From contig JAJCZZ010000021.1 of NCBI GenBank assembly GCA_029262115.1, positions 1 through 64,000 of the forward strand: DNA of 64,000 bases. Direction: 5' to 3'. The DNA is from Gemmatimonadota bacterium. Lineage in GTDB: Bacteria; Gemmatimonadota; Gemmatimonadetes; Longimicrobiales; Gaopeijiaceae. How positions within the stretch are numbered: the first letter of the stretch is position 1; each line of letters opens with the position of its first letter. The position numbers and the translations under genes are program-made. A model generated the notes under the pieces. That model was not told the origin of the DNA. It saw only the letters and a list, made by a program, of their open reading frames with translations, and made no database searches. Shown here in pieces: positions 45,341 to 53,378 of the stretch.

Positions 45341-45666
45341 CACTCCGCTTCCTCCAAACAACTCGGCGAGCTGTTCTCGACACTTCCGCTCGAGTGAGTG
45401 AGCCACGCGTACTCCAAGTGGCGCTTCCCGTCCTGCAACTGGGCCCGGCCCTGCTCTGGCTCGGCAGTCTGCTTCTTGATGTCGGCCTCGAACTCAGTGG
45501 TCTCGGCCTCGACCTCGTCGTCGGACAGCGACGGGGAACCCTCGTAGATGTCGTGGATGGTAGGGTAGAGCTTCTTTGCTCCGCGCTTGTGCGGGGCACG
45601 GAGAAGGGACTTCAGGGCTACGCATGATCGTTCGAGGGTGTCGGGCCATAGGGAAATGGCAAGCAT
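45340..45666 (-). CDS. orphan hypothetical protein (108 aa)
   Basis: Not recognised. The protein is acidic in the middle (EGSPSLSDDEVEAETTEFEAD), has a basic N-terminal third and a Ser-rich end, with no signal peptide or membrane segment. Its support is positional: its ATG directly follows the stop of the sugar-transferase gene and its stop overlaps the ATG of the cyclase gene, exactly filling the gap in a tightly packed operon. Amino-acid composition is poor for a folded enzyme, so it may be a degenerate gene remnant. Confidence 0.45.
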   Translation of the reverse strand: MLAISLWPDTLERSCVALKSLLRAPHKRGAKKLYPTIHDIYEGSPSLSDDEVEAETTEFEADIKKQTAEPEQGRAQLQDGKRHLEYAWLTHSSGSVENSSPSCLEEAE

Positions 45667-46503
45667 TCAGCTACCTGTCTCCACACCGATTGTTTCGACC
45701 GACTGAATAGTAGAAGAAGGCAACTGATGCAGATCCCTAGCGAGTACAGGACGAGAGGCGCCGGGGGGCGCCGCAGGCTCTAGGGACTGCGAACGGGACG
45801 CGACTGCCCGAAGATTTTCTGTCGCTCCCTGAAGCCGAAGAATACGTGAGACGCCGCTCAACGCTAGGCGTCGCCAGACGACGTTGACTCCGGTCAGCAA
45901 CAAGAGGGACATGTCCGTCCCCAACGTCGCATTCCTCACGTAATGGAGGCCGAGTCGGCTCTTCCACGGCCGGACATATTGATTGTATCCCAGATTCGGA
46001 TCCACTCCCTCGGGAATCGCTTCGGATAAGTCCGAGAAGACCACGGAAGCGAGATCCGTGATCCCCGGCCGGATCGAAATCAAACCGCGCTCCACCTCCG
46101 TGTACCGCGCCACTTCCCTCGGTACGTTAGGGCGGGGTCCAACCAACGACATGTCTCCACAAAGGACGTTCAGGAACTGCGGGAGTTCATCGAGCTTAAG
46201 CGCGCGCAGTGGTCCCGCGCAGGGGAGGAGCCGCGGATCCCCGCTGACGGTCGTGTCGATCCCGCTCTTTGCTGCATCCACGACCATCGTTCTGATCTTG
46301 AATAGCTCGAACGGCCGCCCGCCTCGGCCCACCCGGCGGGACCTGAAGATCGGATCTCGACGGTCGCACAAGAACACAACAGCCGCACAGGCGACGATGA
46401 TGGGCGCGGCGAGAAGCAACGCCAATGCAGACAGAACGATGTCGACGAATCGCTTGAGATTCCCACTTAGATACCGCCGCGATTGATCACGCGCCTCAGT
46501 CAT
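45667..46503 (-). CDS. monotopic phosphoglycosyl transferase (bacterial sugar transferase)
   Basis: Transfers a sugar-1-phosphate from a UDP-sugar to undecaprenyl phosphate, starting lipid-linked glycan assembly. The N-terminal re-entrant membrane helix is at about 18-46 with Pro34 breaking it; FKIRTM at 68-73 and the catalytic Asp105-Glu106 in KLDELPQFLNVL precede GDMSLVGPRP. It is the small PglC/WcaJ-core type. The C terminus (about residues 200-278) extends beyond PglC and is unlike the family. No fused kinase or NAD-binding domain is present. Its neighbours suggest that the first sugar is made or modified by this same locus. Confidence 0.92.
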   Translation of the reverse strand: MTEARDQSRRYLSGNLKRFVDIVLSALALLLAAPIIVACAAVVFLCDRRDPIFRSRRVGRGGRPFELFKIRTMVVDAAKSGIDTTVSGDPRLLPCAGPLRALKLDELPQFLNVLCGDMSLVGPRPNVPREVARYTEVERGLISIRPGITDLASVVFSDLSEAIPEGVDPNLGYNQYVRPWKSRLGLHYVRNATLGTDMSLLLLTGVNVVWRRLALSGVSRILRLQGATENLRAVASRSQSLEPAAPPGASRPVLARDLHQLPSSTIQSVETIGVETGS

Positions 46504-47437
46504 CGAGGACCGCTCCTAGCAGCCGCATTGTGACATCTTCCGGAAGATCCAGAACGGAGCCTTCCGCCGCTTCCGTCAGCTGACGACTCGACTTGATGCC
46601 AACCAGTGGAAGGCAGCGTGGAATCATCTTGCGCGTCCAGGCGATAGCCAGTTGTGCGGGTGATGCATTGAGATCCCGCGCGCAGGCACGTAGGGTCTCC
46701 ATCATCCGCATTCCGCGCCGGAGCCCAGCAGGCGTGAAATGGCGGTAGCGCGGGTCGGATCGCCTGTCATCGGACCCGAACCTCGTCTCGATGTCGTACT
46801 TGCCAGAGAGTAGGCCCTGGGCTAGCACGCCATACGGCATGAACCATCCGCCGAACGCGACAGCCCTGCGCGCCGAGTCTTCATGCTCCCGATTCAGCAG
46901 GCTATACTCCATGGAGTAGGTGCTCAGTCCGGCCCAGATTGACGACGGCACGGACTCCCAGGCAGTGTTGCTGAGTCCATACGCGCGAATGAGCCCCTTA
47001 CTTCGCAGGCGTTCCAAGGCTGCAACCGTGTCATCAAGAGGGGTGACGCCGTCCCAATAGTGAATTTGATAGAGATCGATCCAGTCGGTTCCGAGCCGCT
47101 CTAGCGAGGCCAATAGTGCCACCTCGCACCACTCCGGACTTGAGTCATAGAACACTCCGCCCCGGGCATTGAAGCGGACCCCGAACTTCGTGGAAATCGT
47201 CGCTGAGTCTCGCCCCGATCCCAGAGCCCGACCCAGTCTCGATTCGGAGACGCCGCGCCCATAACAGTCGGCCGTGTCGAACAGCCGGACTCCCAACTCG
47301 ACCGCTTCGGCGATGGCGAGCCGGATTTCCCCGATGTCCACCTCACCCCATTCGTAACCGCCCAACTGTTCACATCCAAAGACGACTGGTAGAGCGGTAG
47401 GCGACCCCTCCCCTAGCAGTGATCCGAGAAAATCCAT
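46496..47437 (-). CDS. aldo/keto reductase
   Basis: NADPH-dependent reductase of 313 aa, TIM-barrel type. The catalytic tetrad is visible: Asp and Tyr in FDTADCYG, Lys in STKFGVR and His in YQIHYWDG. The cofactor end GIKSSRQLTEA is typical. It overlaps the phosphoglycosyl transferase start by eight bases. In glycan loci such enzymes often reduce keto-sugars; a second, more distant aldo/keto reductase lies at 56183. Confidence 0.92.
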   Translation of the reverse strand: MDFLGSLLGEGSPTALPVVFGCEQLGGYEWGEVDIGEIRLAIAEAVELGVRLFDTADCYGRGVSESRLGRALGSGRDSATISTKFGVRFNARGGVFYDSSPEWCEVALLASLERLGTDWIDLYQIHYWDGVTPLDDTVAALERLRSKGLIRAYGLSNTAWESVPSSIWAGLSTYSMEYSLLNREHEDSARRAVAFGGWFMPYGVLAQGLLSGKYDIETRFGSDDRRSDPRYRHFTPAGLRRGMRMMETLRACARDLNASPAQLAIAWTRKMIPRCLPLVGIKSSRQLTEAAEGSVLDLPEDVTMRLLGAVLDD

Positions 47438-47485
47438 AATACCCCTACTTGGCCGCCGTGGGAGTCACCGCCGGTCGTCGTTGGC

Positions 47486-48511
47486 TCACCGCGCGGGGGA
47501 GGCGGCCATCCGCGGCGTGTCTGGCGATTGTAGCCTCAGGCTCCGGACGGCGGCGAGCACCTCACCGGAGTCCGGATAGTAGACTGCCTCAAGCGGCCCG
47601 CTGGTGGGAGCCGGAACATCTTGAAGGGTCACACGCCGGGGCGATGCCTTGAACGCCGTAGGCGGCAACCGCTCAGCCAGCCGGGCGACCACCTCTCCGG
47701 CCAGACCGCAGTTCGTCCACCCGCCGTCCACCGCCACCACCCGACCGGTCTTTCGAACACTCTCGACCAGGGTCTCGGCGTCGAGCGGATTGATGATTCG
47801 GAGGTCAACGACCTCGACGTCGATTCCCTCGCGGGCAGCCTCCTCGGCCGCGTCCATCGCCACCAACACGGAGTGCCCAGCCGCCACCAAAGTTACATCG
47901 GAACCCGTCCGCCTTACGACGGGTCCCTCAAAAATGGCGTCGAGGTTGGGCGTATCCGGCACGTCCGCCTCGAGTTCGTACAGCCAGCGATCGTCAATGT
48001 AGAGCACCGGGTCATCGCACAGAGTGGCCGAGACGAGCAGATCACGCGCGTCGGCCACGGAGGCCGGCATCACGACTCTTAGGCCTGGGATGTGGGCGAA
48101 CCAAGAATGCAGAGCCTGAGAATGTTGTGCCCCCTGCTGCCCCCCGCGATTGATGATCGCCCGCACGACGACCGGCACTGAACCTCGCTGCCCGAACATC
48201 GACGACCACTTGGCAGCCTGAGTTACCACCTGGTCGACCGCAAGGAGCATGAAGTCCATCCGGGGGTGCACGACGATCGGCCGGCTTCCAGCCAGAGCGG
48301 CACCGACAGCAGCACCCGTGGTCGCTTGCTCGGACACCGGCGAATCGAGAACCCGTTCCCGTCCAAACTCAATATCTAGATCCGTCATCGAGCTACCGAC
48401 GTACCATGGGCTCCAGAGGCCCTGCCCGAGGACACATACCTCGGCGTGATTGCGGAGAAGATAGGCGAACCCCTCCCGAATGGCCGTGCCGTACGTCAGG
48501 CGAATAGTCAT
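47486..48511 (-). CDS. TPP-dependent dehydrogenase E1 beta / transketolase C-half-like
   Basis: 341 aa, E1-beta type. TYGTAIREGFAYLL at the start, GAAVGAALAGSRPIV in the pyrimidine-binding domain, and VVDLRIINPLDAETLVESVRKTGRVVAVDGGW in the transketolase C-terminal domain. With the adjacent E1 alpha (ATGA overlap) it forms a complete thiamine-diphosphate heterotetramer. No lipoyl E2 or dihydrolipoamide dehydrogenase gene lies nearby, so oxidative decarboxylation through a multienzyme complex is unlikely as the local role. Confidence 0.9.
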   Translation of the reverse strand: MTIRLTYGTAIREGFAYLLRNHAEVCVLGQGLWSPWYVGSSMTDLDIEFGRERVLDSPVSEQATTGAAVGAALAGSRPIVVHPRMDFMLLAVDQVVTQAAKWSSMFGQRGSVPVVVRAIINRGGQQGAQHSQALHSWFAHIPGLRVVMPASVADARDLLVSATLCDDPVLYIDDRWLYELEADVPDTPNLDAIFEGPVVRRTGSDVTLVAAGHSVLVAMDAAEEAAREGIDVEVVDLRIINPLDAETLVESVRKTGRVVAVDGGWTNCGLAGEVVARLAERLPPTAFKASPRRVTLQDVPAPTSGPLEAVYYPDSGEVLAAVRSLRLQSPDTPRMAASPAR

Positions 48512-49575
48512 GGTGAAGCGGTCGCCCTCTGATCTGAATACAGATACGCCCCGGCGGCGTCGAGGGGCGGGTAGTCTGCCGCCCGAGCTCGATCCAGGGC
48601 CGCCGCCACCGATTTCCTGGTGTCCAGTAGCACCCCGTGCAACTCCGAGTTCGAAACACCGGAGTTCTCAAGGCCACGGCACATGCGCCGCAGCGGATCC
48701 CTGCCCTTCCAAAGGGGGAGATCGCCACTACGCCTGACGCCCACATCGACGTCCTCGCGGTAACCGACGTGCCCCCTCCACCTGTAGGTAACGAGCTCTA
48801 GAAAGGAGGGCCCGTCCCCGGCCCTGGCGCGCTGGACAGCTCGCACCGTGGCGTGATACGTGGCAATGACGTCGTTTCCATCCAACGTCACGGCATCAAT
48901 GCCGTGTGCCTCCGCGTACCGAGCCTGGCGACTCCCTCTTTGTCTGAGGTCGATGTGCAGGTGACTACTGAAGAGGTTGTTCTCGCAGACAAACAGGACG
49001 GGCAACTCGTGCACCGCCGCCAGATTCATCGCCTCCTGAACGACGCCCTCCTCGACAGCACCATCTCCGAAAAAAGAGACAGCGACCCCCGGACTTCCCA
49101 GGAGTCGGGCGGAGAGCGCCGCACCCGCGGCCATCGGAACCGTGGCGCCCACGATCGGCACGGTTCCCACGAGACCCCGGTCAGGGGCCGTGAGGTGCAT
49201 TGATCCGCCCATCCCTTTAGAGCATCCATCGATTCGTCCCAAGATCTCGGCAAGCAAACCGAAGACGTCCCCGCCGAGACCGAGGTAGTGGCCGTGGGAC
49301 CTGTGGGCGCCGAATACCTTATCGATTGATCCGTCCAGTGCGGCGGTGACCCCTACCGCGCACGCCTCCTGGCCGACCGCCAAGTGGCATGGGCACACCG
49401 CCTCTCCCGCTTCTACAAGATCACCAATCACCTCTTCAGCCACCCGGACGAGCGTCATCCGGCGCAAGAACTCCAGAGCGAGCCCTGCCGAGACACTGGA
49501 CACGTCGATCGGGCTGTGCAGCGCGGAGGGGTCCGCCAACTCCCGCAGGTTCATCGGTAGGATCGGTGTCGCCAT
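48508..49575 (-). CDS. TPP-dependent dehydrogenase E1 alpha subunit-like
   Basis: 355 aa, E1-alpha type. HRSHGHYLGLG near 91-100, GGSMHL near 123, and the thiamine-diphosphate/magnesium motif GDGAVEEG at 170-177 with Asn199-Asn200 about 28 residues on. It overlaps the E1 beta start as ATGA and heads the minus-strand region C operon. In sugar biosynthesis such pairs can transfer two-carbon units: AviB1/AviB2 of avilamycin are the known precedent. Confidence 0.9.
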   Translation of the reverse strand: MATPILPMNLRELADPSALHSPIDVSSVSAGLALEFLRRMTLVRVAEEVIGDLVEAGEAVCPCHLAVGQEACAVGVTAALDGSIDKVFGAHRSHGHYLGLGGDVFGLLAEILGRIDGCSKGMGGSMHLTAPDRGLVGTVPIVGATVPMAAGAALSARLLGSPGVAVSFFGDGAVEEGVVQEAMNLAAVHELPVLFVCENNLFSSHLHIDLRQRGSRQARYAEAHGIDAVTLDGNDVIATYHATVRAVQRARAGDGPSFLELVTYRWRGHVGYREDVDVGVRRSGDLPLWKGRDPLRRMCRGLENSGVSNSELHGVLLDTRKSVAAALDRARAADYPPLDAAGAYLYSDQRATASP

Positions 49576-49604
49576 CTAGGAAAACGGGGGAGAGCAGAGG
49601 AGGT

Positions 49605-49627
49605 GTCGAGCGCCGGCCTGGCTCGAC
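49605..49627. other. 7-bp inverted repeat upstream of the E1 operon
   Basis: gtcgagc and gctcgac flank a nine-base loop. On the minus strand it lies between the GNAT gene and the E1 alpha ATG, ahead of a pyrimidine-rich run (tcccccgttttcc). It could be an operator or a weak terminator for the upstream gene; no T-run directly follows. The rest of the 49576-49709 gap holds nothing recognisable. Confidence 0.35.
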
Positions 49628-49709
49628 GGGCCACAAGATCCACCGATCCCACCTTCGCCGCAATCCTCCCGGGCTCACGAAGGCCTGTCCGCCGCCCCTA
49701 AGTCACCGT

Positions 49710-50261
49710 CTACATGGCGCCAAGGTCGTACTCGTGGGCAAGAAGACCATATTCAACCACATCGATCCACGAGCCTCGCTTCCAGACGGCCTCCCGTCTC
49801 CTCCCTTCTTCGGTCATCCCCAGCTTCCTGGCCACGGCACGCATGGCGGTGTTGTGCTCGAAAGTCCCGAGATATATCCGGTGAAGGTTTAGTTCGGAGA
49901 AGCCATGAGCCACGATCAACCTTGCCGCTTCAAACGAGAGCCCCTTCCCCCAGCAGTCCTTGGCACCGACCAGTATGGCGAACTCGGCGCTACGTGAAAC
50001 GGGATCGATCTGCTGCAGACTGATGTTACCGATATGCCGATCGGTGTCCTTCAGCGCTATCGCGAGCACGAGGCTCGAACGGTCGTCCCTGAGGTAACGG
50101 ATGTGGGCCAGTGCCTGCGGGCGGGAATACCCGAAACGGTGGTGGCTGTTGCCGCTGCAGACCTCAGCATCGTTCAACCAGTTCGGGTACTCGCCGGTCT
50201 CGGCGTCGGCCTCCGTCAAAGACCTCAAGTAAACGCGCTCACCCGTCAAAAACGGTACCAT
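49710..50261 (-). CDS. GNAT N-acetyltransferase, RimJ/PseH-like
   Basis: 183-aa acetyltransferase. GERVYLRSLTEADAE is the RimJ/RimL-type start, and the acetyl-CoA region is GAKDCWGKGLSFEAARLI, followed by LHRIYLGTFEHNTAMRAVARKLGM. In nonulosonate loci a protein of this class (PseH) acetylates the 4-amino group of the UDP-sugar, a plausible role given the pseB and synthase genes on the other side of the divergent region. ATG 50261 follows GGGAGAGCGAGGA. Confidence 0.88.
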   Translation of the reverse strand: MVPFLTGERVYLRSLTEADAETGEYPNWLNDAEVCSGNSHHRFGYSRPQALAHIRYLRDDRSSLVLAIALKDTDRHIGNISLQQIDPVSRSAEFAILVGAKDCWGKGLSFEAARLIVAHGFSELNLHRIYLGTFEHNTAMRAVARKLGMTEEGRRREAVWKRGSWIDVVEYGLLAHEYDLGAM

Positions 50262-50341
50262 CGGTCCTCGCTCTCCCGACAGGGTTTCGGAAGTCGCCGG
50301 ACAGCGATTCCGCTTGGGAATAACTGCACCCGCCGAATCCG

Positions 50342-50944
50342 TCACGGCAAGAGCCCCGACGACCGGAACTCGCGGGCAAGTTCGGCAGCGCCCACGAAGC
50401 GTAGCGCACTCCACCCCGCAGCTCGAGCCCGTGCGACGTTCTCGGGTCGATCATCCACCAGAAGCAAATCTCTCGACTCGGCACCAATACGCTTCGCGGT
50501 AGCCTCGAAGCATCCAGCGTCGGACTTGAGGAGACCGATCTCGTGCGAGCGCACGACACGGCGGGCGTAGCGATCCAGATCCACGAATCGGCGCTCGACT
50601 GCCGTTTGCCACTCGTTTGTGTCGGTAAGCACTACCACAGCCCGGCGATCGAGGCGGCTCAGCAAGTCTAGTACCTGTGGAACACACCCTGTAATGTGCG
50701 CGTCGTGCGCGGCCTTCAAAACCTCGTCAGTCAGCGACGGCAACCCAAGCCGGGTTCGCAACGAACCGCAGAACACGGCGGCAGTGGTCCGCCCTCGAGA
50801 GAACTGCGCGAAGTCCTCTCCCTGGAAGAAGCGGTTGGCCGATTCCGGAGAGACCCCTAGCCCGATCAAACGATGCACGGTGTACCGTTGGTCAGCGGTC
50901 AGCAAGACATTGCCGATGTCGAAGACAGTGATCACCACGCTCAT
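50342..50944 (-). CDS. HAD-superfamily hydrolase-like protein
   Basis: 200 aa with a HAD fold: motif I FDIGNVLL has the nucleophile Asp8 but Gly instead of the second Asp that serves as acid/base in phosphatases; motif II is VVLTDTN; motif III Lys is in GLLKSDAG; motif IV is LLLVDDRPENVARA. This DxGN pattern is common in YihX-like HAD-IA proteins. It is likely a sugar-phosphate or nucleotide phosphatase serving the nonulosonate pathway, with the missing Asp making phosphatase activity uncertain. Confidence 0.85.
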   Translation of the reverse strand: MSVVITVFDIGNVLLTADQRYTVHRLIGLGVSPESANRFFQGEDFAQFSRGRTTAAVFCGSLRTRLGLPSLTDEVLKAAHDAHITGCVPQVLDLLSRLDRRAVVVLTDTNEWQTAVERRFVDLDRYARRVVRSHEIGLLKSDAGCFEATAKRIGAESRDLLLVDDRPENVARARAAGWSALRFVGAAELAREFRSSGLLP

Positions 50945-51215
50945 CCTATTCGTCCGGCGCGGGCTTCACCCGGTCGATTTAGGGGCTGCACCGCGGTTGG
51001 AACGTCAACGCCCCGGAACTGTGGGCGGCGGCTTGTCCAGCCACAAAGGAGAGCATACCCTCCTGTGTCGTTGCGTGCCATCCCAAGCCTACGCCACAGG
51101 ACGGTCCGACGAAACGACCGGAAGTTCTCATGGACACGAAGGGGCGATCAGCAGCTTGTCGGACGTTTCCTCATCCGGGCGCCTAGGGTGGACGATCATA
51201 GCAGAGAAGGACGAC
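50945..51215. promoter_or_regulatory. divergent intergenic hub of region D
   Basis: 271 bases separate the minus-strand HAD/GNAT genes from the plus-strand Nudix-synthase operon, so both directions must be promoted from here. No clear -35/-10 pair or operator palindrome was found. The plus side ends with agagaagga, a good ribosome binding site for the Nudix gene at 51216. Confidence 0.4.
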
Positions 51216-51905
51216 ATGAGGGTGGAGGTCGTTGGCGCTCCGCCGCCCCTGTCCCCATCAGTTCGCGACTCTGTTTCGCGTTTATGGGAGTCCGCCAAAC
51301 AGGCCAACCCCTCGATCACAGACGGTCGTGTGTTGTGCTACCGAGATCACGTGATCCTGGCGGGCGCGGTGACTGTCCGATGCTTCGTTACCCGCTATTC
51401 GCGGTTCGTGGCACGGCTCGCCGACCCGACGCTAGAGATCTCGGCCGACCCCCTCGGGGTATGCGGTGCGATCCGCGACAGAAACGGTTGGACGCTAGTC
51501 GGGCGCCGTGGCAAGGCCACGACCGAGTACTCCGGCCACTTCGAATTCGTCCCCGCGGGAAGCGTGACCCCGCCATCGGCTCGCAACGGTCGCATCGACT
51601 TCGTAGCACAACTCATGCTCGAACTTGAGGAGGAGGTCGGGATCGGCAGAGAGTTCGTCACCGGAGTGACGCCTGTCGCTCTGATTTTGGACCCTGAGGA
51701 CCGTGTGTACAATGTATTTTGCGACATCGGCTTCGGCGGAGACCTACGTGCGTTCGAACGTGCGGCGGGTTGGCGTGGGACGGACGAGTACGACGATGTC
51801 CGGGCGATACCGTGGGACAGAGTTGAGGACTTCATTCGCAACGAACGCTGCGTGCCCAGCATGAGGTTGGGCCTATCACTCATTTCGGCAAGGAACCGAA
51901 CATGA
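51216..51905 (+). CDS. Nudix-hydrolase-like protein
   Basis: 229 aa. The stretch FEFVPAGSV followed by LMLELEEEVGIG resembles the Nudix box GX5EX7REUXEEXGU, with the box Arg apparently replaced and the spacing longer than usual, so it may be a degenerate or variant site. RVYNVFCDIGF and AIPWDRVEDFI look like normal Nudix strands and the C-terminal helix. AGAAGGA lies seven bases before ATG 51216. Its stop overlaps the NeuB-type gene as ATGA, tying it to nonulosonate synthesis, perhaps as a nucleotide-sugar pyrophosphatase. The N-terminal ~90 residues are unassigned. Confidence 0.72.
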   Translation: MRVEVVGAPPPLSPSVRDSVSRLWESAKQANPSITDGRVLCYRDHVILAGAVTVRCFVTRYSRFVARLADPTLEISADPLGVCGAIRDRNGWTLVGRRGKATTEYSGHFEFVPAGSVTPPSARNGRIDFVAQLMLELEEEVGIGREFVTGVTPVALILDPEDRVYNVFCDIGFGGDLRAFERAAGWRGTDEYDDVRAIPWDRVEDFIRNERCVPSMRLGLSLISARNRT

Positions 51906-52972
51906 AGTCGTTCAGCATCGCGGGTCGCCAAGTCGGTGGCAGCGCGCCCACCTATTTTATCGCGGACATTGCGGCGAACCACGACGGAGAGCTCGCGCGC
52001 GCCAAGACGCTCATTCACCTGGCCAAGGAGGCCGGTGCCGACGCCGCCAAGTTCCAACATTTCCGAGCCGAGCACATTGTTAGCAAGGAAGGCTTTGAGG
52101 CTCTTGGGTCCCGACTGTCCCACCAGTCGAAGTGGCAGAAGTCGGTCTACGAGGTCTACCAGGACGCGTCCGTCCCCTTCAACTGGACGCCGGTGCTGAA
52201 AGAAGAGTGCGACGAGGCAGGAATTCACTTCTTCACGTCACCGTATGATCTCGACATGGTCGACCTGGTGGACCCGTTCGTTCCTGCCTACAAGATCGGA
52301 TCCGGTGACGTGAACTGGCTCGCCATCGTAAGAAAGATCGCTGAAAAAGGAAAACCGGTCATTCTCGCGACTGGTGCCGCAACGATGGCGCAAGTGGATC
52401 GAGCCGTGGCGACGGTGCTGGAGGCGAATCCGCAGCTGCTCGTTATGCAGTGCAACACCAATTATACCGCAGACGACCGCGCGAACTTGCCACACATCAA
52501 TCTCGCGGTTCTCGACACCTATCGGCGCAGGTTCGACGGTATCCTCCTGGGACTATCTGATCATACGCGGAGCCTCCCGGTGGTTCTCGGAGCCGTCGCC
52601 AAGGGCGCCAGGGCCGTGGAGCGTCACTTCACCGACGATCGTAAGAGGGAAGGCCCGGACCACAAGTTTGCGATGGATCCGGAGGGATTTCAGGAGATGG
52701 TCGAGTCCGTCCGGGAACTTGAAGTGGCGCTTGGAGACGGAGTGAAGAAGGTAGAGGCCAACGAAGCGAATACGGTTGTGATTCAACAGAGGTGCATACG
52801 TGCCAACTGCGAACTTTCTCCTGGCACGACGGTGTCGGAAGACATGTTGGGATTTCAGCGGCCGGCACCGAGTGGATCGTTCGAGCCGTGGCAACGCAGT
52901 GAAGTCGTGGGCAGGACGCTGACGCGGCCGATCGGTCAGGGGCAACACTTTTCCCCGGCCCACTTCGAGTGA
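51902..52972 (+). CDS. N-acetylneuraminate synthase-family enzyme (second copy)
   Basis: 356-aa PEP-condensing synthase of the NeuB/PseI/SpsE group: YFIADIAANHDGELARAKTLIHLAKEAGADAAKFQ at the start, KIGSGDVNWL in the barrel core, LLGLSDHTRSL, and ERHFTDDRKREGPDHKFAMDP near the end of the barrel. The last ~60 residues (IRANCELSPGTTVSEDML) match an antifreeze-like SAF domain. It differs throughout from the synthase at 17940 (for example IADIAANHDG versus IAEVAQAHDG), so the window probably makes two nonulosonic acids. Confidence 0.92.
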   Translation: MKSFSIAGRQVGGSAPTYFIADIAANHDGELARAKTLIHLAKEAGADAAKFQHFRAEHIVSKEGFEALGSRLSHQSKWQKSVYEVYQDASVPFNWTPVLKEECDEAGIHFFTSPYDLDMVDLVDPFVPAYKIGSGDVNWLAIVRKIAEKGKPVILATGAATMAQVDRAVATVLEANPQLLVMQCNTNYTADDRANLPHINLAVLDTYRRRFDGILLGLSDHTRSLPVVLGAVAKGARAVERHFTDDRKREGPDHKFAMDPEGFQEMVESVRELEVALGDGVKKVEANEANTVVIQQRCIRANCELSPGTTVSEDMLGFQRPAPSGSFEPWQRSEVVGRTLTRPIGQGQHFSPAHFE

Positions 52973-53378
52973 TGTGCTCACTCACCCCACACGGATACAC
53001 GGCGGGAACCCGGTCAGATGAACCCTGATTTAATTCGGCTGGACCCCAACTGGGCGTGCCAGTAGCTTTCGGTTCTCTTCCGCTCGATCCGCCTTCGCTC
53101 GATCCGCCTTAAAGGTACGATGGACACGCGCTGATAATGCCCCACAATACCGCCACGGCGCCACGGCGCTTGGCCAAGCAGATCGCGGCCACGGTGCGTT
53201 ACTCGTGTTGCGAAGCGCGGGCCGGGAGTGCTCGAGTTTCGATGCCTCATCCGGGAGACTTTGGGCCCGCTTCGCCGCACCGCATGTTGGTGACCGTGCG
53301 GATCTCTGACGCATTTGTACCGACCCTGGGACTCCGCAGCGATATGCGCGCAGCCCGTGAGGCCCCGCTAACGCTCCG
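52973..53378. other. 406-bp non-coding gap before the ABC transporter
   Basis: No gene is supported here; short open frames on both strands have no recognisable sequence. The gap contains one exact 15-bp tandem duplication (53081-53110) and an eight-base doublet cgccacgg near 53152. It probably holds the promoter of the transporter gene, but no clear hexamers were found. Confidence 0.5.
53081..53110. repeat. exact 15-bp tandem duplication
   Basis: cgctcgatccgcctt occurs twice head to tail, at 53081-53095 and 53096-53110, in the gap between the synthase and ABC transporter genes. It could be a recent slippage event or a paired protein-binding site. Confidence 0.85.

Noticed and set aside
45394-45627. 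Hydrophobic plus-strand frame opposite the orphan gene that looks like a membrane peptide
   Set aside because: Leu/Val richness results from antisense reading of acidic codons; no ribosome site and opposite to the operon.
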